A DNA stretch of 64,000 bases from Aureococcus anophagefferens (Eukaryota; Sar; Pelagophyceae; Pelagomonadales; Pelagomonadaceae), in assembly GCF_000186865.1 (NCBI RefSeq), contig NW_008705571.1, positions 1,126,465-1,190,464 on the forward strand. The letters run 5' to 3'. Shown piece by piece: positions 19,360 through 28,837 of this stretch. The notes under the pieces are model-generated. The model was not told the DNA's origin. It saw only the letters and a list, made by a program, of their open reading frames with translations, and did no database searches. How positions within the stretch are numbered: the stretch's first letter is position 1; every line of letters begins with the position of its first letter. Made by a program: the position numbers and the translations under genes.

Positions 19360-22138
19360 TTAAAACGCGTCGTCCGGGTCGACGACGTAGCGGGAGAGGA
19401 CCGGCGCGGCGTCGAGGATCTTGTTGCGCTTGAGGACGAGGTCGTCGATCTGGGGCGGGATGCGCTGGCGGAACATCTGCTTGAGCGCGCTGTCCTCCGC
19501 GAGGGGCTTCCGGGGCAGCGCGAGGTCCGCGGCGGATTTGCTCCGGTGCTTCCTGCCCGGCGTCTCGGGCTTGTGGAAGCCCGGCCGCGCGAGGCCCGCG
19601 ACGGCGCCCGGCGGGGGTAGCGTCGAGGGGAACTTGAGCTCGCCCGTCGCGAATTTCGCGACGAACGACGACTCCGCGGACGCGAAGGACCGGTGCCGCT
19701 CGCGGTCCCGGGCCACGGCCGACGGCCGGAGCTTGCGCGGGCTCGACGCCGTCGCCGTCGTCGCGGACCGCGAGTCCGTCTCGAGGTCCACGGCCGACGT
19801 CGCGCCCGTCGCGGCCGTCGCCGGGCCGACGTCGCCCAAACTCGAGCCGTCGTCGTGCTCGCGCTCGGAGCCGCGGCTCCCGAGCTCGACGCCCACGTCC
19901 ACGAGGGCCTCGATGCGCCGCTTGTCCACGAGGCGCGCGAGCTTCTGCTGCGCCTTGCGGAAGTCGCGGTCGAGGCGGCTCGCCGTGTGCTGGCTCTTGT
20001 CGTCGACGTCGAGGAACTTGTCGCCCGCGCGGTGGCACGACGGCCCCGTGGAGATGGGCGTCGTGTAGGTCTTGGCGAGCGTCGGCCGCGTCTGCACCGT
20101 GATTCGACCGCCGCACTCGCGCCGCTTGGGCCAGTGGCCGCCGCGGACGACGTCCTCGGCCTCGCTGAGCTCGTCGTCGTCGCCGCTCTGGCCGCCGAAG
20201 CGCGCCGCGCCCGGCCGCCGCTTCTCGGGCCGCGCGACGCGGATCTTGAGCACGGGCTGGGGCCGCGGCTTGACCTCCTTCTGGGGCGCGACGGCCTCCG
20301 CGGCGACGTCGCGGAGGTACCGCGTCTCCTCCGTCCGCTGCTTCGCGATGAGGCACGTGAGGAAGTTCTTCACGTCGAGGTCGCAGTCGGGCCGCGAGTT
20401 CGCCGTGAAGTAGTGGCGGCTGAGCTGCGTGCTCACCACCGACGCCTTGCGCTCGCGCGGCGGCACGCGGCTGAGCTCGACCTGGGCAGGAAAAGGGTGC
20501 GAAATTCTCAATTTCAAAGGCTCCTTTCTCGGCCGATTTCCACTCGTTTCGGCTGATTTTTGGACGAGCGATCATCTCTCGGAGCGCTCTCGACGCGTGG
20601 ATGTTTTTTCCGGAACGCGCGCGCGCGAAACACTCACATTGAAGCGACATTGAATCACCCTTTTCCTGCCCTGAGCTCGACCGTCGGCGGCGGCTGCACC
20701 AAAAGCTGCGGCGGCGGCTTCGTGATCTCGACGACCTCCTCCTCGGAGAAGTTCTCGAACCAGAGGTCGAAGCGCGTGATGGCGTCGGACGTGGGCATCT
20801 CGACGATGCACGTGACGTCCTGGGGCTGCTTGAACTCGGACAGGTAGCGCCGCGCGTCGCGCTTCTTCGACACGTTGAAGAGGTCCGCGGGGCCGATGAT
20901 GGCCTCGACGAGGGCGAACAAGGTCGCCGCGTACTCCTGGGTCGTGAACCCGTCGATCCAGTGGCCCAGGAGCTCGAGCATGGAGTCCGTGAAGACGTCG
21001 TAGTCGACGCCCTGCTCGTCCTCGACCATGTGGTCGCTCTCGATGTCCGGCTCGCTCGCGAGCTCGTCGTAGTAGGAGTCGCTCTCCGACGGCGCGCTCT
21101 CGGACGTCGGCGGCGACCGGTGCTCCTCCTTCGTGTCGTCGAAGAGCGCGAGCGCCATGCCTGGGCAGCACACGAGTGATTCAACGTCGCTTCAACGTGG
21201 GTGTTCCGCGCGCGCGCGTTCCGGAAAACACATCCACGCTTCGAGACCGTTCCGAGAGATGATCGCTCGTCCAAAACTCAGCCGAAACGAGTGGAAAATG
21301 GCCGAGATCGGAGCCTTTGAAGTTGGGAAGTTCGCTCTCTTGTGCTGCCCTGCGCCATGCCGACGGCGTCCGTCGAGTAGTGGGGGTTCGGCTCGTCGTC
21401 GACGGAGTCGTCGCCGCCGACGTCCTCCGGGTCGACGGGCCACTCGTTCTCCGACCGCGCGACGTCGCGCTCCCAGTCCGCCTTCGCGGACGCGAACGCC
21501 TCGTCGGCGTCCATGAGGTTCGGCAGCAGCGCGTAGTGGAGCAGGTAGTTGAAGCGCTCGTAGGCGTAGCGGCTCAACAGACCCGCCCGCGTCTTCGCCA
21601 TGGCCCCGGACCGCCACAGGAACTCCATGACCGTCTCGAAGTCCTCCGAGCTCTTGACGACCGCCGGCTTGAGCGCCTCGGCCTTTTTCGGTTTTTCGGA
21701 CATCATGGCCTGCATGGCGTGGGCCTGCATCTGCATGTAGCGCGTGCGCTCGTGGGCCGTGAGCTCCATGCTGTTCTCGCCCTCGGTCATGTACTGGGCC
21801 CAGCGGAAGCGCATGATCGCGCGCGCGTGCGGGTCCCGGAGCCGCGCGTGCCGCATCTCCAGCGGGCCCTCGCGGCCCGTGACCGTGCGCATCTTGCGCC
21901 AGTGCTTCTTGTTCCGCCGCACGAGCATGGACGCGCGCGTCTTGCGCCGCGTGAAGCCCTCGCTCGACGTCTCGATGCCATCGTCGAGGAGCGTCGGGCT
22001 GAGCTTCGTCAGGTGCGCCGCCAAGCCGCCGACGCTGGGGATGGACGTCGGCGGCAGGTTCCGGTCAAAGGTGATGCGCTTGGTCTTGCGGATGCGCCGC
22101 CCCGTGTACCCGAAGTTGAGCGCGCCGCCGCCGCCCAT
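19360..22138 (-). CDS. Large basic protein of unknown function
   Basis: Exons are 22138-21361, 21160-20682 and 20481-19360, giving 792 residues. No family is recognised. The N-terminus is basic (GYTGRRIRKTKRITFDRN). The region about 85-165 is helical and Met-rich (ERTRYMQMQAHAMQAMM). Residues about 260-420 are acidic to mixed, with WIDGFTTQEYAATLFALVEAI. The C-terminal half is Ser/Arg-rich and likely disordered, ending YVVDPDDAF. Two family B introners interrupt it, and precise removal of both keeps one frame throughout. It is divergent from the amidohydrolase-like gene, with 420 bp between the starts. Confidence 0.75.
20482..20673 (-). mobile_element. Introner B1 (192 bp)
   Basis: On the gene strand the ends are CAGGGCAGGAAAAGGGTG and CACCCTTTTCCTGCCCAG, nearly perfect inverted repeats. 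The 8-bp duplication GTCGAGCT is at 20674-20681 and 20474-20481. The intron is 20482-20681 (200 nt, GT-AG, phase 0). The join gives PPPT|VELSRVPP. Its orientation is opposite to B2 and B3. Confidence 0.93.
21161..21352 (-). mobile_element. Introner B2 (192 bp)
   Basis: The gene-strand ends are CAGGGCAGCACAAGAG and GTGTGCTGCCCAG. The duplication GCATGGCG is at 21353-21360 and 21153-21160. The intron is 21161-21360 (200 nt, GC-AG, phase 1). The join G|GC restores STDAVGMALALFDD. Confidence 0.92.
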
Positions 22139-22204
22139 GGTTGCGAGAGAGCACACCCTCGGGCCTAGAGGCGCGTTGTTGCCCCTGCGGATACGTGAAG
22201 TTAG

Positions 22205-22417
22205 AAAGCGAGCGTAGCGAGCAACCTCAATTAAACGAGTGGCCGATAGCTCGCGAAGCGAGCTTGCCGGCCGTAGGCCGGCTTGTCTATATTCTATTTT
22301 GTAATGTATAGTATGAAACTTTTAATGAGTGGTTTAAAGCGAGCGCAGCGAGCAACCTCAATCAAACGAGTGGCCGATAGCTCGCGAAGCGAGCTTGCCG
22401 GCCGTAGGCCGGCTTGT
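22205..22417. repeat. 82-bp direct repeat pair with built-in hairpins
   Basis: Units 22205-22286 and 22336-22417 differ at only two bases. Each contains two near-perfect hairpins, AGCTCGC-GAA-GCGAGCT and GCCGGCC-GTA-GGCCGGC, preceded by GCGAGCGYAGCGAGC. A 49-bp AT-rich spacer separates the units. The pair fills the 420-bp divergent region between the gene ending at 19360 (start 22138) and the amidohydrolase-like gene (22559). Confidence 0.93.
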
Positions 22418-22558
22418 GTGGATTTATTCGGCGACCGGGGTACCTTACTTCACTCCGAAGTTCGGGAAGGCCACAGACACTGGACTCGACTTTGGCACGG
22501 AGCCGGCAGCGAACATCTAAAGGCGCGCTGCAACGCTGCTTTAACAGATCCCGCAGCA

Positions 22559-24472
22559 ATGGCGCAATGGCGAACGCCGCGCCAGGCGCCCGGCGCGCCC
22601 AACCGACCAACCGCCGACGCGCACCTCGCGGCCCTCCTGGCGTCGCCGCGGGAGGCGCCGCTGGCGGTCTACTCGTCGCGCGTCGTCATCGAGGCGCCCG
22701 AGGACTGGGGCCACGACGTCGTCGCCGCCACGGTCGTCGTCGAGGGCGGCCGCGTCGCCGCGGTGCTCCCCGGCCGCCGGGCGGCCGCGCCCGGCTTCGT
22801 CGACGTCGACCCGCTCGTCGTGCTCCCGGGCCTCGTCGACGTCGTCGGCGGCGCGTCGTCGGGCCCGCTCGACGCCGCGGCCTGCGCCGCCACGGCCGTC
22901 GCCGGCGGCTTCGCCGCCTTCGCGGTCGCGTCGCCGGAGACGGTCCACGGCGCGACGGACTGCGACTACGCGAGCTGCGGGCCGCTCGGGTCCTCCCTGG
23001 CGACGGCCGCCCTCACGGACTTTGGCCGCGGCGCCACGACGACGCGCGACGCCTGGCGCGCGGGCGCGACGGCCGGCGTCGTCGTCTGCGACTGCGTGCG
23101 GCTGAGCGAAGAGGAGCGGGACCTCGCGAGCCCCTTCTGCCGCCACGAGCCCGAGGCGCGGCTCCGCGCGCCGAGCCCGCTCGCGCGGCTGCCGCTCTGC
23201 GCCGTGGACCAGGACCACGGCCGCGCGCGCGCGCCGTCCGTGGAGCGCCACGCGGCGAAGACGCCGCACGACGGGCCCTGGGTCGGCGCGCTGCTCGAGG
23301 CGGAGCTGCGGAGCTACGCGTTCGTGTCGTCGCCGAAGACCGACAGCCAGAGCTCGTCGCCGGGCGAGGGCAAGCGGGGCCTCGACTTTTCGGGCGCGGC
23401 GGCGTCGCCGCCGAAGCGGCCGCGCGGCCGCGGCGTCGACAGCCCGTCGCGGGGCTCCCTCGGGCCGTCGCCGCCGGCCGACGACCTCGCGCTCATGGCG
23501 TCGGCGCTGCGCCTGGAGACGGCGACGGCCGGCGGCGTCGTCGTGCCGTCGCCGTCCTTCGGGCGCCTCGTGCGGTCCGTCGAGGCCTTCGAGGAACCCT
23601 CTTCCGCGCTCCGGGGCCGGCGGCCGGCGGAGGCGCGGCCCGCGTCGCCGCGGCTCTCGCGGCTCCGGCCGGGGCCCGTCGCGGTCTACAAGGACGCGGA
23701 CGCGCTGACGCGGCGCGCGATCCGCCGCGACTACAGCCTGCTGACGCGCGCGCACCCGTCCGAGGCGCAGGCGCGGGGGCTCCGGTGGGTCCTGGGCTGC
23801 GGCGGGGGCGCCGACATCCACGTCGCGGCCGTCGGCGCGGACCAGACGCTGCGCATGGTGCGGCGCGCGAAGGGAAACGCGGAGAACGACGTCCGGGTGA
23901 CCGCCGCGACGACGGGGCTGCACGCCTTGCTCAGCGCCGACGACGTCAGGCCCGGCGCGACGCTCTACAAGGTGCGGCCGCCCATCCGCCACACGGGCCA
24001 CGGCCGCGCGCTCTGGGGCGCGCTCGACGACGGCGCGCTCGACTGCGTCCACAGCGGCTTCGACCCCGTCGCGCCGCACCTCAAGTGCGCTTTCCGCGGC
24101 GACTTCGCGCGCGCGTCGCCGGGCACCTGCGCCTTCGCGAACGCGGACGTGCTCGTCGCGCTCTGGGCGCGGCTCGCGGAGCGCGGCGTCGCCGGCAAGG
24201 ACGCGCTGGGGCGGGTGGCGTCGTGGCTCGCGCGGAACCCGGCGGACGCGCTCCGCCTGGCCGGCAAGGGCCGCATCGCGCCGGGCCGCGACGCGGACCT
24301 CCTGCTCTTCGACGCGGACGGCGCCCACGAGGCGCCGCGCGGCCGGACCGGCCCGGGCATCTACGACGCGTGCCCGAAGCGCGGCAACGTCGCGGCCGTC
24401 GTCGTCCGCGGGCGCGTCGTCTTCGCGCGCGGCCGGCGCCGCGACGCCAAGGTCGGGCGCAGGCTGGGGTAA
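22559..24472 (+). CDS. Amidohydrolase (allantoinase/dihydropyrimidinase-like) protein lacking the metal site
   Basis: The 637-residue product begins with an amidohydrolase-like beta-sandwich and LPGLVDV. That is where active members have an HxH metal pair; here the text reads DVVGGAS instead. Later motifs fit cyclic amidohydrolases: GADIHVAAV, VRVTAATTGLHALLS, ATLYKVRPPIR, DCVHSGFDPVAPHLKC, ARNPADALRLAGKGRIAPGRDADLLLFD. A long Ser/Pro insert occupies about 265-320. With several metal ligands missing it is probably catalytically inactive, perhaps a scaffold like CRMP proteins. The ATG at 22559 starts MAQWRTP; the frame extends upstream without a better start. Confidence 0.72.
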   Translation: MAQWRTPRQAPGAPNRPTADAHLAALLASPREAPLAVYSSRVVIEAPEDWGHDVVAATVVVEGGRVAAVLPGRRAAAPGFVDVDPLVVLPGLVDVVGGASSGPLDAAACAATAVAGGFAAFAVASPETVHGATDCDYASCGPLGSSLATAALTDFGRGATTTRDAWRAGATAGVVVCDCVRLSEEERDLASPFCRHEPEARLRAPSPLARLPLCAVDQDHGRARAPSVERHAAKTPHDGPWVGALLEAELRSYAFVSSPKTDSQSSSPGEGKRGLDFSGAAASPPKRPRGRGVDSPSRGSLGPSPPADDLALMASALRLETATAGGVVVPSPSFGRLVRSVEAFEEPSSALRGRRPAEARPASPRLSRLRPGPVAVYKDADALTRRAIRRDYSLLTRAHPSEAQARGLRWVLGCGGGADIHVAAVGADQTLRMVRRAKGNAENDVRVTAATTGLHALLSADDVRPGATLYKVRPPIRHTGHGRALWGALDDGALDCVHSGFDPVAPHLKCAFRGDFARASPGTCAFANADVLVALWARLAERGVAGKDALGRVASWLARNPADALRLAGKGRIAPGRDADLLLFDADGAHEAPRGRTGPGIYDACPKRGNVAAVVVRGRVVFARGRRRDAKVGRRLG

Positions 24473-24707
24473 GAGGCTGCGGTGTGTTTTGGTGCAGACA
24501 GCGGCGAGCGAGCTGGGACAAGTGCCGGGGCGCCGGCGCCGCGCGTTTTATGTGAAGCGATTCTTGAAGTCGATCCGGAGAGCAAAACTCGCGCCAAGCC
24601 GGAGTGCATCCAAACGCGCCGTCGTCGTGGCCTCGTGCACCCACACCCGACGCGTCGTCGTCCGCGTAGAGCTACAGCATCGCGACGCCGCGCCGTCGCG
24701 CGACATC

Positions 24708-26084
24708 ATGGGCAAGGTCAAGATTCCCGAGCACCTCGTCAAGGCCGAGGCCTTCGCGGGCACGCTCCTCGCGAAGCCGAAGGCGCCGACGAACGCGGAC
24801 GTGACGAAGATGTTCCGTTTGATCAAGGAGTGGCCGACGCAGCAGCGGCCGAACGTCGCGCCCGGCGGCTACAGCAACCCGGTCGTCGAGGGCATGGTCC
24901 TGGGCCTCTGCCCGAACCGGTCCGGCGGCTGCTCCGTCGCGCAGGCGAGCCAGCAGTGCCCGCAGCTCACCAAGGTCGTCACGCGGTGGGCCGCGGCGAC
25001 GCTCCCCGACGCCAAGTTCCGCTACGGTTCCATCCAGGTCAACTACAACTACCGCGCGCGGAAGCACATCGACCAGAACAACCTCGGCCCGTCGTTCATC
25101 ACGTCGCTCGGCGACCACACGGGCGGCGAGCTCTGGACGGGCGACCGCGGCGTCCTCGACTGCCACGGCTGCTGGAAGCTCTTCGACGGCAACACGGAGC
25201 ACATGACGCAGCCCTACGAGGGCCGGGACCGCTACTCCTTCATCCTCTTCACGCCGGACAAGTACAACCGCCTGACGTCCGCCGTCTGCAAGACGGCGAA
25301 GGACCTCGGCGTGACCGCGGCGACGACGGACGGCGCGGACGACGCCTACTTCTCGAACTTCCGCGACCTCGGCGACGTCGACGAGGACGCGCACGTCGCC
25401 TTCACGGAGCAGCACCACGCGGAGAACCCGCCGTCCTTCGGGTCCGGCGCGCTGTCCGTCGAGACGAACGGCTACGCCGCGGGGCGCGGCTGGGGCTGGA
25501 TCGCGTGGCAGACGGACAAGCTCGGCAAGGACAAGGTCCACGTCGAGAAGTTCAAGAAGAACGCGACGGGCATCCACGTCGTCGAGTTGGAGGTCGCGCC
25601 GCCGGCGAAGCCGCACCACGTCGTCACCTTCGACCTCGTCGAGGTCCACCGCTTCAACCTCTACCAGGACACGGACCGGGAGACGGCGCGCTTCGCCAAG
25701 TGGGTCGACAAGCTGCCGGCGAACCGCGTCGTCGGCGTCTGCATCACGGACACGGCCATGGCGAAGACGCGGCCGCTGTCGAAGCAGGTCTACGACACGT
25801 TCCGCCTCCTCGGCGCGCCGGACTCGCTCACGCTCATCGGCTACCGCGAGCCCTTCGCATTCCTCGGCTGGAAGGGCGCGCCCAAGGGCGCCGCGGCCCT
25901 CGCCCAGGACGCGAAGAAGCAGTCCAAGGAGCTCCTCCGCCTCGACGCGGTCCTCGCCACCGACGCGGCCGGCCGCCTCTCGATGACGCACACGAGCTCA
26001 CAGCTCAAGCTCCTCGAGAAGCTCGACGAGGCCGCGGACCGCGAGAACACGGCGCCGCCCAAGAAGAAGGCGAAGAGCGCGTAA
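24708..26084 (+). CDS. 2OG-oxygenase-like domain fused to an ILEI/FAM3-type domain
   Basis: The 458-residue product has two recognisable parts. Residues about 75-185 carry NYNYRARKHIDQNNLGPSF, GGELWTGDRGVLD and MTQPYEGRDRYSFILF. This layout is like a double-stranded beta-helix Fe(II)/2-oxoglutarate dioxygenase, with H..D and R..S positions. Residues about 300-395 (DLVEVHRFNLYQDT, LPANRVVGVCITDTAM, LTLIGYREPFAFLGWKG) match the ILEI/PANDER domain found in FAM3 and some glycosyltransferases. The C-terminus is Lys-rich. Function is unknown; the fusion suggests modification of a carbohydrate or peptide. The ATG at 24708 gives a compact N-terminus. Confidence 0.68.
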   Translation: MGKVKIPEHLVKAEAFAGTLLAKPKAPTNADVTKMFRLIKEWPTQQRPNVAPGGYSNPVVEGMVLGLCPNRSGGCSVAQASQQCPQLTKVVTRWAAATLPDAKFRYGSIQVNYNYRARKHIDQNNLGPSFITSLGDHTGGELWTGDRGVLDCHGCWKLFDGNTEHMTQPYEGRDRYSFILFTPDKYNRLTSAVCKTAKDLGVTAATTDGADDAYFSNFRDLGDVDEDAHVAFTEQHHAENPPSFGSGALSVETNGYAAGRGWGWIAWQTDKLGKDKVHVEKFKKNATGIHVVELEVAPPAKPHHVVTFDLVEVHRFNLYQDTDRETARFAKWVDKLPANRVVGVCITDTAMAKTRPLSKQVYDTFRLLGAPDSLTLIGYREPFAFLGWKGAPKGAAALAQDAKKQSKELLRLDAVLATDAAGRLSMTHTSSQLKLLEKLDEAADRENTAPPKKKAKSA

Positions 26085-26651
26085 AGGGAGCTGCAAGCGG
26101 GTTGGAGTCGTGCGAGGGTAGCTCAGTGAAGTGATCAAAACTCGGATTCTGATAGCCTGGATTTAAAAGTCAACATTTTTGTTGAACTTCAGCACTTTTG
26201 TTGAAGTTAATTCTTGCGATTTCTTGACCCGAACCAGCGACCGCGCGCAAAAAGTCTTCGCAAACGTGCAATCAACGCGTGAGTATCATCAAGCTTGCTT
26301 TGATACGACCATTTAACCAATTTTGGCCGTGATTTCAGCCCGCGGACCTCCGCGACACCGCGCCCGCGCGCGCGGTCGACGCACAGCCTCTATGGAGGAC
26401 TAATGACTCTGGCTCCGCCGGCCGGAATTCGATGATTGATCTTTATTAATTAATTTCCTATGGGCGTGTCTAGATGTACGTTGATCACTTCACTGGGGTA
26501 GCTACAGTAAAATTTCCACAAGTTCGGCGAGCCTTGGCAGACTACTACACGCACCTCGCGCAGGTCGACGAGACGCCACGCCACGTCCAGGCTCTCGAGG
26601 CCCTAAAGCGCCCGCGAGAGGTGCCCTTTGAACTGAACCCCTCGACAATCG
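26085..26651. other. Intergenic region, AT-richer than surroundings
   Basis: This 567-bp region has no supportable gene. Around 26175-26215 it carries short repeats of the type CTTTTGTTGAA with an inverted AACTTCA/TGAAGTT pair. A short plus-strand frame at 26474-26761 overlaps the start of the next gene and resembles nothing known. Confidence 0.5.
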
Positions 26652-27941
26652 ATGGTGATGCGATGGCTGGTGCCCTTGGTGGCGCTCGATTTGATGCCGG
26701 GAGCGAGCGAAACGTTGGAATGCGACGCGTCCGGATGGCTCGACGCCGAAGGCATGAATAGGATGACCGCTTCGGGCGAGACTTCGATCGTGCGCTTCGA
26801 CCGGCCGCCCTGCGCCGTCTGCGCGGAGCTCGACCCCCTGTTTGAAATTATGCGGACGCACTTCCCCGGCCGCGTGTGGCGCGTCGACTGCGCCGCGGCG
26901 CCCGGTCTCTGCGCGCCGGTCGACGGAGATCTCCGAGGGCCGGAGATCCGCGCGTGGACGGGCGAGGCGTTCGCGGCGTACGGCGGCGAGCGCAGCGCCG
27001 AGGCGCTCGTCGCGTGGGCGAAGCTCGTCCTCGCGCCGCCGCCGAAGACGGAGAATTTCGCCGCCGCGGACTTCGATCCCCGCGGCGACGACGACGCCGC
27101 CGCGACGCTCGCGCTGGAGCCGGGGCGGCTGCAGGCCTGGCCGGGGCGCCCGCTGCCCACGCGGGTCTTCGTTCCCCGAACGAAGGCCGGCAAGCGCCCG
27201 ATCCTCGTGTACCTCCACGGCACGCCGCACCCGGGCGCCCGCTTCGACGATCCCGGCGGCGGGGGGGGATCGTCGCTTCTCCGAGCGAAAGGTTTCGTCG
27301 CGAAGCTCGCGACGAACGCGACCTTCGCCGCGAAATTTCCCTTCGTCGCGATCGTGCCGTGCTCGGGCTGCCACGCCGACGGCACGTACGCGCCGCGCCC
27401 GCGCGGCGGTCCGCCGGCCGCGGGAAGCTACGGCTGGGTCCCCGACAACTTCGCGCGGATCGACGCGATCGTCGCCGCGGCCGCGCGCCACCTCGGCGGC
27501 GACCCCGCGCGCGTGCTGCTCACGGGCCAGTCGTACGGCGGCCGCGGCGTCTGGGCCTACGCGGCGGCGCGGCCCTCGACCTTCGCCGCCGTCGCGCCGA
27601 TCTGCGCGTCCAGCGGCCCGACGGCGCCGCTCGTCGCGGGGCTCTGCTGCGGCGACGCCGCCTGCTGCCCGCACGTCTGGGCCTTCCACGGGGCGAACGA
27701 CGTCCGCGCCGACGTCGCGAACACGGACGCGTGGGTCGAGGCGCTCCGCGCGGACCCGCGGCGCCCGCCGTCCCAGGAGGTCCGCTACGCGCGCTACGAC
27801 CCGGCGCCGCCCCTCGACGGGCCGTGGGAGGGCCACGGCGCCGACGGTCTCGCCTACGACGACGACGACTTCTGGGCCTGGCTCGCCGCCCGCGAGTGCC
27901 CCGTGTGCGCCGCGGACGGGCCCTTCGCCGGCGTCGGGTAA
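26652..27941 (+). CDS. Secreted thioredoxin-like/esterase fusion protein
   Basis: The 429-residue product has a signal peptide (1-18). A thioredoxin-fold region follows at about 30-125, with active-site-like CAVC (SIVRFDRPPCAVCAELDPLF). An alpha/beta-hydrolase spans about 160-415. The hydrolase shows PILVYLHGTPHPG, nucleophile elbow GQSYGG, and late WAFHGANDV (Asp) and GPWEGHGAD (His). It resembles PHB-depolymerase-type or predicted-peptidase esterases. The Trx active site differs from the usual CGPC, so oxidoreductase activity is uncertain. A secreted or endomembrane location is inferred. Confidence 0.78.
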   Translation: MVMRWLVPLVALDLMPGASETLECDASGWLDAEGMNRMTASGETSIVRFDRPPCAVCAELDPLFEIMRTHFPGRVWRVDCAAAPGLCAPVDGDLRGPEIRAWTGEAFAAYGGERSAEALVAWAKLVLAPPPKTENFAAADFDPRGDDDAAATLALEPGRLQAWPGRPLPTRVFVPRTKAGKRPILVYLHGTPHPGARFDDPGGGGGSSLLRAKGFVAKLATNATFAAKFPFVAIVPCSGCHADGTYAPRPRGGPPAAGSYGWVPDNFARIDAIVAAAARHLGGDPARVLLTGQSYGGRGVWAYAAARPSTFAAVAPICASSGPTAPLVAGLCCGDAACCPHVWAFHGANDVRADVANTDAWVEALRADPRRPPSQEVRYARYDPAPPLDGPWEGHGADGLAYDDDDFWAWLAARECPVCAADGPFAGVG

Positions 27942-27990
27942 GGAGATCCATCCGGAGGACACGCACAGGGGGCGTTCTTAGGGATGATGT

Positions 27991-28581
27991 TCAGAGATGC
28001 GCGCCGAGGACGGCCGCGAGCGCCGACTTGCGGTCGAAGGGCGCCGCGGCGTGCCAGGCGTCGAGGAGCTCGTCGCCGAGGCCGTCCCAGGACTGGACGG
28101 CGCCCGGCGCCGCGGCGACGATGTAGATCTCGTCCGGGTCGCGCGAGAAGCGGACGCAGCCCTTGGCGGAGTCGCGGCCGTCGAACATGGCGTTGCAGGT
28201 GGCGACGAGCTCGAGGGCCTCGGACCGGAAGTCGCCGAAGGACGACGGCGAGGTCTGCGACGACGTCGAGCTCCAGGACCCCCGCCGCGAGTAGGAGCCG
28301 TCGCCCGCGGGCTCCGTCGCCCAGTGCCGGGGCTGCTGCCCCGCGGCGTCCGGGCTCCAGGGCACGTAGTGCGTGCGCGCCGCGAAGGCGTGCGCGAACT
28401 CGCCCGTGGAGAAGTAGATCGTGGGCACGAGGCCGTAGGGCGGCGGCGCGAGGGGCAGCTTAGCGTTCTTGTTCTTGCGGGGGCGGTAGCGGCGCTTCTT
28501 CTTCTTCTTGAGCGGCAGGGGCTGCGGTTCCATCGGTGTCGCGGTCGCGTCCGACGTTTCGGGCGGCGCGAGCATGGACAT
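27991..28581 (-). CDS. Small basic protein, unknown function
   Basis: The 196-residue product is not recognised. A Lys/Arg run near the N-terminus (KKKKKRRYRPRKNKNAK) looks like a nuclear or nucleolar signal. The remainder is globular-looking (VPTIYFSTGEFAHAFAARTHYVPW, CVRFSRDPDEIYIVAAAPGAV) and ends in LLDAWHAAAPFDRKSALAAVLGAHL. The start is the first of two close ATGs at 28581. It is divergent from the C-type lectin gene 256 bp away. Confidence 0.65.
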   Translation of the reverse strand: MSMLAPPETSDATATPMEPQPLPLKKKKKRRYRPRKNKNAKLPLAPPPYGLVPTIYFSTGEFAHAFAARTHYVPWSPDAAGQQPRHWATEPAGDGSYSRRGSWSSTSSQTSPSSFGDFRSEALELVATCNAMFDGRDSAKGCVRFSRDPDEIYIVAAAPGAVQSWDGLGDELLDAWHAAAPFDRKSALAAVLGAHL

Positions 28582-28837
28582 GCGTGCTGGCGGGGCAGCC
28601 TTTGCTCGCTGCGATGCACGTGCCGCGCGAGAGAGCTGGTGATCGAGCGCTTCCACAAAAATGTGTGTTCGAAGGTCTGATGGAGTCGGCAACGTTGGCG
28701 GCATGAACGACCAGTTTAGCACGCTCTTATTGGCTGTGGCAACTGAGACGCCCATTCTTAACCTTCGGCGCCGCATCCTCTCGCCCGCGCCCCCGCTCCG
28801 CACCCGCTCGCGCCCCCAGCCCTCGAACCACCTCATC

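Noticed and set aside
22205..22417. CRISPR-like reading of the 82-bp direct repeats
   Set aside because: There are only two units, repeats far too long, no spacer regularity, and the host is eukaryotic.
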